From contig NZ_PDUW01000003.1 of NCBI RefSeq assembly GCF_003545815.1, positions 472,809 through 536,808 of the forward strand: a stretch of 64,000 nucleotides of DNA, read 5' to 3'. The first letter of the stretch is position 1. Every line of letters begins with the position of its first letter. The position numbers were made by a program, and so were the translations under genes. Origin of the DNA: Pusillimonas caeni (lineage in GTDB: Bacteria > Pseudomonadota > Gammaproteobacteria > Burkholderiales > Burkholderiaceae_B). The notes below the pieces were generated by a model. The model ran no database searches, was not told where the DNA came from, and was given only the letters and a program-made list of their open reading frames with translations. Of this stretch, positions 9,229 to 17,820 are shown piece after piece.

Positions 9229-9864
9229 ATGGTAGACGTTCTTACAATCGACAAGCCGGATTTCTGGGACGAAGCATCGGCCCAGCTCATGCGCCGCGAC
9301 CGCATCCTCAAGAAAGTCATTCCCCAGCACCGCTCCGAATGGCTCGTCACTTCTTCGACGCCTTTCATGACTCTGGCGCGCGCCATCGTGGGGCAGCAGG
9401 TGTCCACCAAGGCGGCGGACGCCACCTGGGCGCGTTTCACCGAGCGCTGCGGACGCCGCCCGGCTCCGGCCAAGGTGGCGGCCATTTCGCTGGACGAGTT
9501 GCGCGAGCTGGGGCTATCGCGGCGCAAGTGCGAGTACATCGTCGACCTGGCCACGCACTTTGCCGAAAAGAAGCTGCGCCCGGCCGCCTGGGCAGGCATG
9601 GACGACGAGGCCGTCATCGCCGATCTGTGCGCCATACGGGGCATAGGTCGATGGACGGCCGAGATGTTTCTCATCTTCAGCCTGCAGCGTCCGGACGTGC
9701 TGCCTCTGGACGACGTCGGCCTGCTCAAGGCAATTTCGCTACACTATTTCAGCGGCGAGCCCGTTTCCCGCTTCGAGGCCCGCGAGGTCGCGCAGGCGTG
9801 GGCGCCCTGGCGCACCGTCGCCACCTGGTATCTGTGGCGCAGCCTCAGCGTCGCCCCCAAGTAA
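9229..9864 (+). CDS. DNA-3-methyladenine glycosylase II family (AlkA-like)
   Basis: A helix-hairpin-helix/GPD glycosylase that excises alkylated bases to start base-excision repair. In 211 residues the HhH motif reads IRGIGRW (136-142) and the catalytic aspartate lies in LPLDDVGL (D161 or D162); QQVST at 56-60 is also typical. It is shorter than E. coli AlkA (282), lacking the N-terminal beta domain, as in many bacterial single-domain forms. There is no iron-sulfur cysteine cluster at the C-terminus, which argues against EndoIII or MutY. Sits between cysS and accA. Confidence 0.88.
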   Translation: MVDVLTIDKPDFWDEASAQLMRRDRILKKVIPQHRSEWLVTSSTPFMTLARAIVGQQVSTKAADATWARFTERCGRRPAPAKVAAISLDELRELGLSRRKCEYIVDLATHFAEKKLRPAAWAGMDDEAVIADLCAIRGIGRWTAEMFLIFSLQRPDVLPLDDVGLLKAISLHYFSGEPVSRFEAREVAQAWAPWRTVATWYLWRSLSVAPK

Positions 9865-9914
9865 CCGCCGACCCGAACCGACTTGCGTTTTTTCCTACCG
9901 GACAACAAGCTCTT

Positions 9915-10880
9915 ATGCGTAATACCTTCCTAGAATTCGAGCAGCCTCTGGCCGAACTCGAGAACAAGATCGAGCAGCTACGTTTCGTGCAGGCGGACTC
10001 GGCCGTCGACATCTCGGACGAGGTCGGGCGCTTGCAGCAAAAAAGCCAGACGCTCGCGAAGAATATTTACGCCAAGCTCACGCCGTGGCAGACCGCCCTG
10101 GTGGCGCGCCATCCGCAAAGGCCCTACACGCTGGACTACGTGCGCGAGATCTTCACCGACTTCCACGAACTGCACGGCGACCGCATGTATGCCGACGATC
10201 TGTCCATCGTCGGCGGGCTGGCCCGGTTCCAGGGTACGCCCTGCATGGTGATCGGCCACCAGAAGGGCCGCGACACCAAAGAGCGTGCGATGCGCAATTT
10301 CGGCATGCCCCGCCCGGAAGGCTATCGCAAGGCGCTGCGGCTGATGCGGCTGGCCGAGAAATTCAGCCTGCCGGTGTTCACCTTCGTCGATACGCCCGGC
10401 GCCTATCCCGGCATCGGGGCCGAAGAGCGCGGGCAGTCCGAAGCCATCGGCCACAATCTGTACGCCATGGCCGAACTCAAGGTGCCCATCATCTCCACCA
10501 TCATCGGCGAAGGCGGCTCGGGGGGCGCGCTGGCCATCGCCGTGGGCGACGTGGTCATGATGCTGCAGTATTCCACTTACGCGGTCATTTCTCCCGAAGG
10601 CTGCGCGTCCATCCTGTGGCGCAGCGCCGACAAGGCCTCGGTCGCCGCCGAGGCCCTGGCCATCACCGCGCCGCGGCTGAAAGAACTGGGCCTGGTCGAC
10701 CGCGTGGTCAACGAGCCGGTGGGCGGCGCCCACCGTGATCCGGTCGTCATGGCCCGCCAGCTCGGCCGCGCCTTGTCCGACGCCCTGCGCCAAGTGTCCG
10801 GCCTGACGCCCCAGCAGCTCATTGACCAGCGCCTGGAGCGGCTCATGACCTACGGCCGCTACCAAGAGGCTCGTGCCTGA
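9915..10880 (+). CDS. accA: Acetyl-CoA carboxylase carboxyltransferase subunit alpha
   Basis: The alpha subunit of the carboxyltransferase that moves CO2 from carboxybiotin to acetyl-CoA, the first committed step of fatty acid synthesis. The 321-residue protein begins [16 protein letters not shown], typical for AccA. It contains the crotonase-fold oxyanion region ([20 protein letters not shown], then [11 protein letters not shown]). ATG 9915 gives the family length (E. coli 319); an in-frame start at 9339 would run through alkA in another frame and is rejected. tilS overlaps its 3' end by 8 bases. Confidence 0.96.
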   Translation: MRNTFLEFEQPLAELENKIEQLRFVQADSAVDISDEVGRLQQKSQTLAKNIYAKLTPWQTALVARHPQRPYTLDYVREIFTDFHELHGDRMYADDLSIVGGLARFQGTPCMVIGHQKGRDTKERAMRNFGMPRPEGYRKALRLMRLAEKFSLPVFTFVDTPGAYPGIGAEERGQSEAIGHNLYAMAELKVPIISTIIGEGGSGGALAIAVGDVVMMLQYSTYAVISPEGCASILWRSADKASVAAEALAITAPRLKELGLVDRVVNEPVGGAHRDPVVMARQLGRALSDALRQVSGLTPQQLIDQRLERLMTYGRYQEARA

Positions 10881-11916
10881 TCCATCTTCCCCGCCGGGAT
10901 ACGGCGTGCCATATGGCTTGCCGTTCGGCTCGCCGGCCCTGCTGTCGGCCGTAGACCAGGCGATCGCCTCGCTGGACGGTGCTCCCGATGCACTGGGCGT
11001 GGCGGTCAGCGGGGGCGCCGACTCCACCATGCTTGCAGCGCATGCGGCAGCGGTGGCCGGGCAGCGCGGCATCACCCTGCATTTCCTTCACGTCCATCAT
11101 GGCCTGCAGCGAATCGCCGACGCCTGGCGCGAGCAGGTGCACGACCTGGCGCAGTTGCTTGCCGTCCCATGCCATAGCGCGCGCATTGCGGTCGACCATT
11201 CGCATGGCGACGGCATCGAGTCGGCCGCCCGGACGGCGCGTTATCAAGCGTTGGCGGCGCTGGCGGCGCGTGCCGGAGTCAAGCATGTGCTGCTGGCGCA
11301 TCATCGCGACGATCAGGCCGAGACCGTCCTGCTGCGGTTGCTGCGCGGCGCCGGCCCGCTGGGCCTGGGCGCCATGGCGCCGCAGATGCAAAGGGACGGC
11401 CTCGTCTACCTCAGGCCGTGGCTGGACGTGAGCAGGGCGCAGATCCTGCTGCTGGCCGAAGAGTTCCGCGGTCTGACGGGCTGGAGGGCGGTGCACGATC
11501 CCACCAATTCCGAAGACCGCTACACCCGCTCGGCGGTGCGCGAACGCCTCACGCCGCAGCTGGACGACCGCTGGCCCGGCTGGCAGGCCACCCTTGCGCG
11601 TCATGCGCGCCAAAGCCGCGAAATGTCGCAGGTGCTGGAAGATGTGGCCGCGCGAGACCTGGCGGGGCTCGAGCCGTCGGAGGACGGGCGCAGCTTTTCG
11701 CTGGCGCGCTGGCGAGCGCTTTCGGAAGCGCGGCAGGCGCTGGTCCTGAGGCATTGGCTGGCGAGCCTGGGCCTTCGCATGCCGACCGATGCGCGCCTGC
11801 GCGAACTGATGCGGCAGATGCGCGGCCTGCATGCGCTGGGCCATGACCGCGAGATGCGGCTCAAGCACGGCGATGCGCTCATTCGCTGCGTCCGGGGCCG
11901 CGTGCTGGTAGAATAA
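10873..11916 (+). CDS. tilS: tRNA(Ile)-lysidine synthetase TilS
   Basis: An ATP-dependent enzyme that converts C34 of the CAU-anticodon tRNA-Ile to lysidine, so that it reads AUA. The N-type ATP pyrophosphatase loop SGGADS is clear near residue 46, with HHGLQ and [17 protein letters not shown] motifs after it. The protein is 347 residues, shorter than E. coli TilS (432): the C-terminal substrate-binding domain is reduced, as in several betaproteobacteria. The GTG start at 10873 lies inside the accA 3' end, suggesting translational coupling. Confidence 0.93.
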   Translation: MPDPSSPPGYGVPYGLPFGSPALLSAVDQAIASLDGAPDALGVAVSGGADSTMLAAHAAAVAGQRGITLHFLHVHHGLQRIADAWREQVHDLAQLLAVPCHSARIAVDHSHGDGIESAARTARYQALAALAARAGVKHVLLAHHRDDQAETVLLRLLRGAGPLGLGAMAPQMQRDGLVYLRPWLDVSRAQILLLAEEFRGLTGWRAVHDPTNSEDRYTRSAVRERLTPQLDDRWPGWQATLARHARQSREMSQVLEDVAARDLAGLEPSEDGRSFSLARWRALSEARQALVLRHWLASLGLRMPTDARLRELMRQMRGLHALGHDREMRLKHGDALIRCVRGRVLVE

Positions 11917-11924
11917 ATGGTTTT

Positions 11925-11944
11925 CTTTGCAGCAACTTGCAAAG
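11925..11944 (+). other. Small perfect inverted repeat between tilS and lysC
   Basis: CTTTGCA (11925-11931) and TGCAAAG (11938-11944) flank a 6-base loop in the 72-bp tilS-lysC gap. There is no T-run after it, so it is not a standard terminator. It could be a leader hairpin of lysC or a weak operator; no lysine-riboswitch-like fold is evident, and the region is too short for one. Confidence 0.35.
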
Positions 11945-11988
11945 TATTCCATTGATTCAATCAGGGCAAAAAGGCAGGACAGAAGATC

Positions 11989-13266
11989 ATGTCCCTTATC
12001 GTTCATAAATACGGCGGCACCTCGATGGGCTCCATCGAACGCATCCAGAATGTCGCTCGGCGAGTGGCCAAATGGCATGCCGCCGGTCATCAGGTGGTGG
12101 TCGTTCCGTCGGCGATGTCGGGCGAAACCAACCGTCTTCTGGGCTTGGCCAAAGAGCTCAGCCCCCAGCCCGACGGACGCGAGCTCGATATGCTCGCCGC
12201 CACCGGCGAGCAGGCCAGCAGCGCCTTGCTGGCCATGGCGCTTCAGGCCCAAGGCGTCGGGGCGCGCAGCTACACCGGCTGGCAGGTGCCCGTGCGCACC
12301 GATTCCGCATACACCAAGGCGCGCATCCGCTCCATCGACGACGCCCGCATCCGCGCCGATCTCGATGCCGGCCGCGTGGTGATCGTCACCGGGTTCCAGG
12401 GCATAGACGATGACGGCCACATCACGACCCTGGGCCGCGGCGGTTCGGACACTTCGGCGGTAGCCGTGGCGGCCGCCCTCAACGCCCAAGAGTGCCTGAT
12501 CTTCACCGACGTCGACGGCGTCTACACCACCGATCCGCGCGTCGTGCCCGAGGCCCGTCGCATGCGCGTCGTGTCCTTCGAAGAAATGCTCGAGATGGCA
12601 TCCCTGGGCTCCAAGGTGCTGCAGATACGCGCCGTCGAATTCGCGGGCAAGTTCCGGGTGCCGGTGCGGGTGCTGTCGTCGCTCACCGATCCATTGATTC
12701 CGCTCGACGAAGAAATGACGTCGGGCACTTTAATTACTTTCGAGGAAGACCAAAAAATGGAATCCGCTGTTGTTTCGGGCATCGCTTTCAGCCGTGACGA
12801 GGCCAAGATGACATTGCTGGCTGTTCCAGACACCCCGGGCGTGGCCTATTCCATCCTCGGCCCGGTTGCCGCAGCCAACATCGACATCGACATGATCGTG
12901 CAGAACCAGTCGGTGCGCGGCACCACCGACTTCTCCTTCACCGTCAACCGCAACGACTACCACCGGACGCTCGAGCTGCTGAAGAATCAGGTCGCTCCGT
13001 CGGTGGGCGCACAAGAGGTCGTGGCCGACAACGAAGTCTGCAAGGTCTCCATCGTCGGCATCGGCATGCGCAGCCACGTCGGCGTGGCCAGCCTGATGTT
13101 CCGCACCCTCAGCGAAGAGGGCATCAACATCCAGATGATCAGCACCAGCGAGATCAAGACCTCGGTGGTCATCAACGACAAGTACATGGAGCTCGCCGTG
13201 CGCGCTCTGCACAAGGCGTTCGGGCTGGATCAGGAAGCTTCGGCGGTGGGCGAGGCCTCGGCCTGA
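11989..13266 (+). CDS. lysC: Aspartate kinase
   Basis: It phosphorylates aspartate, the first step toward lysine, threonine and methionine. The 425-residue protein has the kinase signature [11 protein letters not shown] at residues 4-14, then [16 protein letters not shown], then two C-terminal ACT domains (from about residue 265), normally the site of feedback inhibition. Length and layout match the single-function alpha/beta type of Bacillus, Corynebacterium and Pseudomonas, in which the ACT half is also made separately. An internal start with a good ribosome-binding site is present at 12757. It stands alone, followed by tRNA-Ser. Confidence 0.95.
   Translation: MSLIVHKYGGTSMGSIERIQNVARRVAKWHAAGHQVVVVPSAMSGETNRLLGLAKELSPQPDGRELDMLAATGEQASSALLAMALQAQGVGARSYTGWQVPVRTDSAYTKARIRSIDDARIRADLDAGRVVIVTGFQGIDDDGHITTLGRGGSDTSAVAVAAALNAQECLIFTDVDGVYTTDPRVVPEARRMRVVSFEEMLEMASLGSKVLQIRAVEFAGKFRVPVRVLSSLTDPLIPLDEEMTSGTLITFEEDQKMESAVVSGIAFSRDEAKMTLLAVPDTPGVAYSILGPVAAANIDIDMIVQNQSVRGTTDFSFTVNRNDYHRTLELLKNQVAPSVGAQEVVADNEVCKVSIVGIGMRSHVGVASLMFRTLSEEGINIQMISTSEIKTSVVINDKYMELAVRALHKAFGLDQEASAVGEASA
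12742..12759 (+). promoter_or_regulatory. Internal ribosome-binding site and ATG for a possible LysC beta subunit
   Basis: GAGGAAG at 12742-12748 lies 8 bases before an in-frame ATG at 12757, codon 257 of lysC. Translation from there would give a 169-residue protein made of the two ACT domains. The local sequence is unusually A/T-rich for this gene, as expected for an initiation region. Known alpha2-beta2 aspartokinases use exactly this arrangement; that it happens here is inferred. Confidence 0.5.
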
Positions 13267-13370
13267 TCACCGGGCGTGCAAGGAGGCGCCCGCCGCCTCC
13301 GCTTGGCAAAGGCCCGGCGCTTCAAGGCTTTTTGTCCTGTATCTTGTGCTAGAATAGCGGACTTGTATCC

Positions 13371-13463
13371 GGAGACGTGGCCGAGAGGTTGAAGGTACTC
13401 CCCTGCTAAGGGAGCATGCGGCTTATACCCGCATCGAGGGTTCGAATCCCTCCGTCTCCGCCA
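13371..13463 (+). tRNA. tRNA-Ser (GCT)
   Basis: A 93-base type II tRNA including an encoded CCA. The acceptor stem GGAGACG pairs exactly with CGTCTCC, followed by discriminator G. The anticodon loop CTGCTAA inside CCC/GGG arms gives anticodon GCT (reads AGC/AGU). A long variable arm (GCATGCGGCTTATACCCGCATC) and the T-loop GGTTCGAATCC are present. A candidate -10 TAGAAT lies at 13350-13355. Confidence 0.97.
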
Positions 13464-13466
13464 GAT

Positions 13467-13499
13467 AACCCCTTGTTTTTGCAAGGGGTTTCTTTTTTT
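13467..13499 (+). terminator. Intrinsic terminator of tRNA-Ser
   Basis: The perfect 9-bp arms AACCCCTTG (13467-13475) and CAAGGGGTT (13482-13490) are followed by TCTTTTTTT. It starts three bases after the tRNA CCA end. Confidence 0.93.
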
Positions 13500-13512
13500 C
13501 TGCGCCGCATAA

Positions 13513-14418
13513 TTACTTGGGCTTGTCGGGAGTGATGCGTAGCGCGTTGACTACCAGCGAGAAGGCCGGTGAAGGTTGCCGCCGACTTGGATAGTAGAGA
13601 TAGTATCCAGAAAAAGGCGCGCACCAATCCGCCAAGACCCGAATCAACCTGCCTTCTTCAATGTGCGGGGCGAACTCTTCCTCGGGCAGGTGGGCTATCC
13701 CTAGTCCCGCCAAGGCGGCATCGACGATGTTGGGCGACGTATTGAGCGTGAGTTGTCCATCGACACGGACATTCAGCTGATTTCCCTTGCGCTCAAATTC
13801 CCATACATACAGCCCGCCACCCGACTGCATCCGCATGTTGATGCAATTATGGTCGACCAGGTCGCGTGGTGTCTTGGGTTTTGGGCGGGTCGCGAAATAC
13901 GATGGGGCGGCAACGGCTGCCATGCGCAGCGGCGGACCGATCGGCACTGCGATCATGTCCTTGTCGATGGTGTCGCCCAGCCTTACGCCCGCGTCGAAGC
14001 GATCGGCAACGATGTCGCGAAATCCATAGTTCACGTCGAACTCGGCCTTGATGTCGGGATATTCGAGGAGCAGAGGGGCGAGCTTGGGCAGCAGCGTCGT
14101 TCTCAGGACGTGATCTCCGCAGGTGATCCGGACGGTGCCGGCGGGCTTGTCGCGCATCTCCGTCAGTTCGTCCAGTTCGGCCTCGATCTCATCGAAGCGG
14201 TGGCCAATGGCGTCAAGAAGCCGCTCGCCTGCCGCCGTAGGCGAAACGCTGCGCGTTGTACGAGTCAGTAGCCTGATATCCAGCTTGGCTTCGAGGCCGC
14301 TAATGGTTTGGCTGAGAGCGGACTGGGTAACGCCCAGGATCGCCGCAGCGCGGGTAAAGCTGCCTTCCCGGGCCACCGTCACAAAGGATAGAAGATCATT
14401 CAGATTGCGTTTAGCCAT
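13513..14418 (-). CDS. LysR-family transcriptional regulator
   Basis: A 301-residue regulator with an N-terminal winged helix-turn-helix (LNDLLSFVTVAREGSFTRAAAILGVTQSALSQTISGLE) and a C-terminal substrate-binding-like effector domain. Start ATG 14418 (MAKRNLNDLL) puts the helix-turn-helix at its usual place; an in-frame ATG at 14499 would add 27 residues covering the likely operator. Transcribed divergently from the hydrolase at 14566, with LysR-type palindromes between them, so it probably controls that gene and itself. The effector cannot be told from sequence. Confidence 0.92.
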   Translation of the reverse strand: MAKRNLNDLLSFVTVAREGSFTRAAAILGVTQSALSQTISGLEAKLDIRLLTRTTRSVSPTAAGERLLDAIGHRFDEIEAELDELTEMRDKPAGTVRITCGDHVLRTTLLPKLAPLLLEYPDIKAEFDVNYGFRDIVADRFDAGVRLGDTIDKDMIAVPIGPPLRMAAVAAPSYFATRPKPKTPRDLVDHNCINMRMQSGGGLYVWEFERKGNQLNVRVDGQLTLNTSPNIVDAALAGLGIAHLPEEEFAPHIEEGRLIRVLADWCAPFSGYYLYYPSRRQPSPAFSLVVNALRITPDKPK

Positions 14419-14443
14419 GCATGCAGTTTCGCACGAATAATTA

Positions 14444-14458
14444 ATTAGCACACCTAAT
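14444..14458. promoter_or_regulatory. LysR-type operator (ATTAG-N5-CTAAT)
   Basis: ATTAGCACACCTAAT is a perfect dyad containing the T-N11-A core expected for LysR-family activators. It lies 26 bp upstream of the lysR start and about 110 bp upstream of the hydrolase start. A second, shorter dyad ATTAGCTAGTAAT is at 14476-14488, in the position expected for an activation site. Confidence 0.6.
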
Positions 14459-14565
14459 ATGGTCATTAAGAATTGATTAGCTAGTAATAGAGATGCCAAT
14501 CAAGGACAATTTGCACTATGGCGATTCATCCATCCGACGGATTTCGAGCAGGAAAGGAAAGCATC

Positions 14566-15738
14566 ATGAACAGTAGCAGTGAGGAGCGCAGCATAGTTTC
14601 CCGTCACGATAGGACTAATGAGGGCCGCCGCAACATGTTGAAAATGACTGGTACCAGCATCGCCGCCTTTAGCGTTGGAATGGTCGCTTCGGGGCGGGTC
14701 GCCGCACAGCAGCAGGCGAAGTCCGGCAATGATTGGGACAAGACTTTTGCCAAGAGCGATAAGGTGGTCCATAAGAAAGTCATTTTCAAGAACCGCTATG
14801 GCGTCACCCTGGCGGGCGACCTGTATCAACCGAAGAGCGCCAGCGGCAGGTTGGCGGCGATCGCCGTGAGCGGCCCCTTTGGCGCCGTGAAGGAGCAATC
14901 GTCTGGCCTGTACGCGCAAACCATGGCCGAACGCGGCTTCGTCACGCTGGCCTTCGATCCATCGTACACCGGGGAAAGCAGCGGCGAGCCGCGCAATGTC
15001 GCCTCGCCGGACATCAATACCGAGGACTTCAGCGCAGCCGTGGATTTCCTCGGCCTGCAGCCGAACGTCGACCGCAACCGCATAGGCGTCATCGGCATTT
15101 GCGGCTACAGCGGCATGGCGCTGACTGCCGCCACCAGCGATTCGCGCATCAAGGCGCTCGCCACGACTTCCATGTACGACATGTCGCGCAGCATCAGCCG
15201 CAGCTATAAAGACGGCTACACCATGGAGCAGCGCCACCAGGTCATTGACTATCTCAGTCAGCAGCGTTGGGCCGATGCGGAAAGCGGCCGGCACGCGCTG
15301 GGCTATCACGAAGTCCCGTTTGACGACAGCGGCAATATCGTGAAAGGGCAGCGTGTGCTTCCGGAAACATTGCCCGCCGATCCAGACCCGGTTCTGCGCG
15401 CATTCTTCAACTACTACAGAACTCCGCGCGGTTTCCATTCGAGAAGCATCAATTCGACGACGGCGTGGACAGCCACGACTCCCATGTCGTTCTTCAGCTT
15501 TCCGATGTACGCCAACATCGAAATGATCTCGCCGCGTCCGATCCTGCTGGTGGCGGGCGAAAACGCCCATTCTCGTTACTACTCCGAAGACGTCTATAAG
15601 GCGGCTTCCGATCCCAAGGAATTGTTGATTGTGCCCGATGCGGATCACGTCGATCTATATGACCAAATGGACAAGATTCCATTTGACAAGCTGACGTCGT
15701 TCTTCAAGCAGCATCTGGCCGAAGCCGGCTCGGCATAA
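14566..15738 (+). CDS. Tat-exported alpha/beta hydrolase (dienelactone-hydrolase-like)
   Basis: A 390-residue protein with a likely twin-arginine signal: RRNMLK at residues 21-26, then a hydrophobic stretch ending near AAQQ (residue 49). The hydrolase fold follows. The nucleophile elbow reads GICGYSG (177-183), so Cys179, or less likely Ser182, would be the nucleophile; DADHVD near the C-terminus supplies the catalytic histidine. Related YcjY/DLH-type proteins are poorly characterised. ATG 14566 is preceded by GAAAGGAAAGC; the in-frame ATG at 14518 is weaker. Divergent from lysR. Substrate unknown. Confidence 0.82.
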   Translation: MNSSSEERSIVSRHDRTNEGRRNMLKMTGTSIAAFSVGMVASGRVAAQQQAKSGNDWDKTFAKSDKVVHKKVIFKNRYGVTLAGDLYQPKSASGRLAAIAVSGPFGAVKEQSSGLYAQTMAERGFVTLAFDPSYTGESSGEPRNVASPDINTEDFSAAVDFLGLQPNVDRNRIGVIGICGYSGMALTAATSDSRIKALATTSMYDMSRSISRSYKDGYTMEQRHQVIDYLSQQRWADAESGRHALGYHEVPFDDSGNIVKGQRVLPETLPADPDPVLRAFFNYYRTPRGFHSRSINSTTAWTATTPMSFFSFPMYANIEMISPRPILLVAGENAHSRYYSEDVYKAASDPKELLIVPDADHVDLYDQMDKIPFDKLTSFFKQHLAEAGSA

Positions 15739-16043
15739 CGAGTTGGAACAACATGGCGCAATCGTCTCGGACGTGTCGATGAACCTGCCAGCCTGGCCGC
15801 GGCGCTTGGGCGGCGCGACGTGCGGGCGGAGTTCTCCAAGAACTAGCCGCTCTGGGCGAGAAAAATGCGTCCGCGCGGCCCAAGCTGGCCAGGCTGTTCG
15901 ACGTGGTGCGCCCCATGATCGGCGCCAGCCGAACTGGACCATTCGCACAATTGGAGTATAAGACTGTTTTGAATCGTGGCAGGGCGGCGATTGGCGGATG
16001 AAGGGCGAGATAGGCTGGGCGTTTTGCCTGGAAACGGCCTGCA
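15739..16043. other. 305-bp gap with a possible decayed coding remnant
   Basis: No intact gene is seen. Reading the plus strand in two successive frames gives protein-like stretches (DEPASLAAALGRRDVRAEF, then LAALGEKNASARPKLARLFD) that would join after a single frameshift near 15840, ending in a stop near 16000. The GC-rich codon use there resembles the core genome more than the neighbouring accessory genes. I do not recognise the family, and the remnant reading is an inference. Confidence 0.35.
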
Positions 16044-17690
16044 TTGCGTACGCAATCATGTTCACATGCATCAAGACCTACTTTGGATACCAAAACAATA
16101 CTCATCGCGGCCGCATTGACCATTCTTGCCAATGGCGGGGTTCTCATTCTGATCCGGTATTTGTTGCCGGATACGGAACAAGCCTCCGCCAAGGCTTGGC
16201 AGCTTGGGACGGTGCTGATTGCGGCCGGATGCATGGCCTTTTCGTTCAAAGGCGCACTGCTACAGATGTTTGAACTCACGGTTCCCAATGCGCTGATCAT
16301 GTTGGGCCTGGCCGCTTACTGGCATTCGATGCGAGTGCTTTGCCGCGAGAAGACCAACATCGCCTTGCTGCTCGCACCGGTGGTCATCGCGACGGCGGCG
16401 GTATATGTCTTTCACATCCCTTTTTCGGACGCCTGGCTGCGGATCCTGTTCGTGGCATTGGCATGGATGCTATTGATGTTCGGCAGCGCGACGACGCTGC
16501 ACCGGCACAATACCGCCGATACACCGGGTAGCCAGCGCGCTCTGGCCTGGTTGTTCTATGTGGTCGGCCTATGTACGGCGCTGAGGCTTTTCTATTATTC
16601 GCAAGTCGATCTGTCCGCAGGATTTGATGCGACAGACAACAAGCACTGGGTTACCCGGGCCACGCCCTTGCTCGCCCTGGCGCTACCCGTGCTGGGATCG
16701 ACGGCTTTCATATTGCTGTGTTATGAGCGGGTCAGGGCGCATGCAAGGCGGCAGACCGAGGCGCTCGGCTATATCTCCCACGATTTGAGGGCGCCCACGG
16801 CTACCATCAAAGGCTACGTCAATCTGTTGCGGACTTCGTTGCCGGCAGGTCAGTCGTCGCATCTGCAAGCAATTGAGCGAAGTACCGACTATCAGATATC
16901 GCTGATCGATGAACTGGTCGAATATTCAAGGCAAGAGCTGAAGCCTTTGAGCATACGTCTTTCAGCGACGGATATGGAGGAGTTCATTGCCAGACTGTTC
17001 GAGCATGGACGTGCCCTATGCCTTCAGCATGGCAATCAATTTTCCATCTTCGCCCACTCGCCCATACCGACGAGCCTGGTCGGCGACGAACGCCGCCTGT
17101 CTCAGGTGCTGCTCAACCTCATATCCAATGCCGCGGCATTTACCCGTCAGGGCAAGGTGACTTTGTCGCTATCGTGCAGTTGGAAGGGCCAAGACGCGCT
17201 ATTGCATTTTTCGGTTCAGGACGACGGCCCGGGCATACCGATGACGCGGCAGGAGCATGTGTTCGATGCATTCGAGCAGTATCAGCCGCGTAAAGGCAGT
17301 GTGGGACTGGGGCTGCATATTGCCCATCGCATCGTGGGCAATATGGGCGGCGAGTTGCGGTTGGACAGCGGCCCCGGCACAGGTGCATGTTTCAGCTTTT
17401 GCTTGCAGATGCCCGTGTTGTCCGGGGAAACGTTTCAGCCCGGATATGAAACCGGTGTCGGCGCTGACCTGCACGCCGATCAAGTCGAACCCGTCATTGC
17501 GCCGGCCTCCATCCAGCCGGCTTTGTGGGATTTGGCGGAGTATGCAAGGTTGGGCGAGATCACAAAGATCGAGCAGTGGTTGGCGGCAAACCTGGATAGT
17601 CATCCGGGCGCTGAGCAAGTTCTGGAACAGATCGAGCAGGCGGCTGCCGCATTGGACCTTGCTCGTATCGAGCGATTGTGTATGAGATAG
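16044..17690 (+). CDS. Seven-transmembrane sensor histidine kinase (orphan)
   Basis: Residues 1-230 contain seven predicted membrane helices without a large periplasmic domain, so the signal may be membrane-borne or small. A HisKA domain follows with the phospho-acceptor in GYISHDLRAPTATIKGY, then a HATPase domain with N box (LLNLISNAAAF), G1 (DDGPGIP) and G2 (GLGLHIA). The last 75 residues form an extra helical tail (PALWDLAEYARLGEITKIEQWL...) like tails on some betaproteobacterial hybrid kinases. No response regulator is adjacent. No ATG fits: TTG 16044 has GGAAAC upstream; TTG 16083 (LDTKTIL) is an alternative. Confidence 0.88.
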   Translation: MRTQSCSHASRPTLDTKTILIAAALTILANGGVLILIRYLLPDTEQASAKAWQLGTVLIAAGCMAFSFKGALLQMFELTVPNALIMLGLAAYWHSMRVLCREKTNIALLLAPVVIATAAVYVFHIPFSDAWLRILFVALAWMLLMFGSATTLHRHNTADTPGSQRALAWLFYVVGLCTALRLFYYSQVDLSAGFDATDNKHWVTRATPLLALALPVLGSTAFILLCYERVRAHARRQTEALGYISHDLRAPTATIKGYVNLLRTSLPAGQSSHLQAIERSTDYQISLIDELVEYSRQELKPLSIRLSATDMEEFIARLFEHGRALCLQHGNQFSIFAHSPIPTSLVGDERRLSQVLLNLISNAAAFTRQGKVTLSLSCSWKGQDALLHFSVQDDGPGIPMTRQEHVFDAFEQYQPRKGSVGLGLHIAHRIVGNMGGELRLDSGPGTGACFSFCLQMPVLSGETFQPGYETGVGADLHADQVEPVIAPASIQPALWDLAEYARLGEITKIEQWLAANLDSHPGAEQVLEQIEQAAAALDLARIERLCMR

Positions 17691-17760
17691 CGACCGGGCA
17701 GCTTTCGATTGTCTGTATGAAGGTCGGGTTTAGAGGAACGTGCGATCCAATATCCTGCGA

Positions 17761-17806
17761 AACCCCTTGAATTGCCAGACCGTACTGGAATTCAAGGGGT
17801 TCTTTT
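17761..17806 (+). terminator. Strong intrinsic terminator after the histidine kinase
   Basis: The arms AACCCCTTGAATT (17761-17773) and AATTCAAGGGGTT (17789-17801) pair perfectly, with an inner CCAG/CTGG extension around a single unpaired G, followed by CTTTT. The outer nine bases of each arm are identical to those of the tRNA-Ser terminator at 13467. Confidence 0.85.
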
Positions 17807-17820
17807 GAGGTTCGTAAACC

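Noticed and set aside
7656..9728. Long minus-strand open frame opposite cysS and the AlkA-type gene
   Set aside because: High GC creates long antisense frames; its translation has no recognisable domain, while both plus-strand genes are certain.
11917..11988. Lysine riboswitch before lysC
   Set aside because: The gap is 72 bp, far too short for the lysine aptamer, and only a small hairpin is seen.
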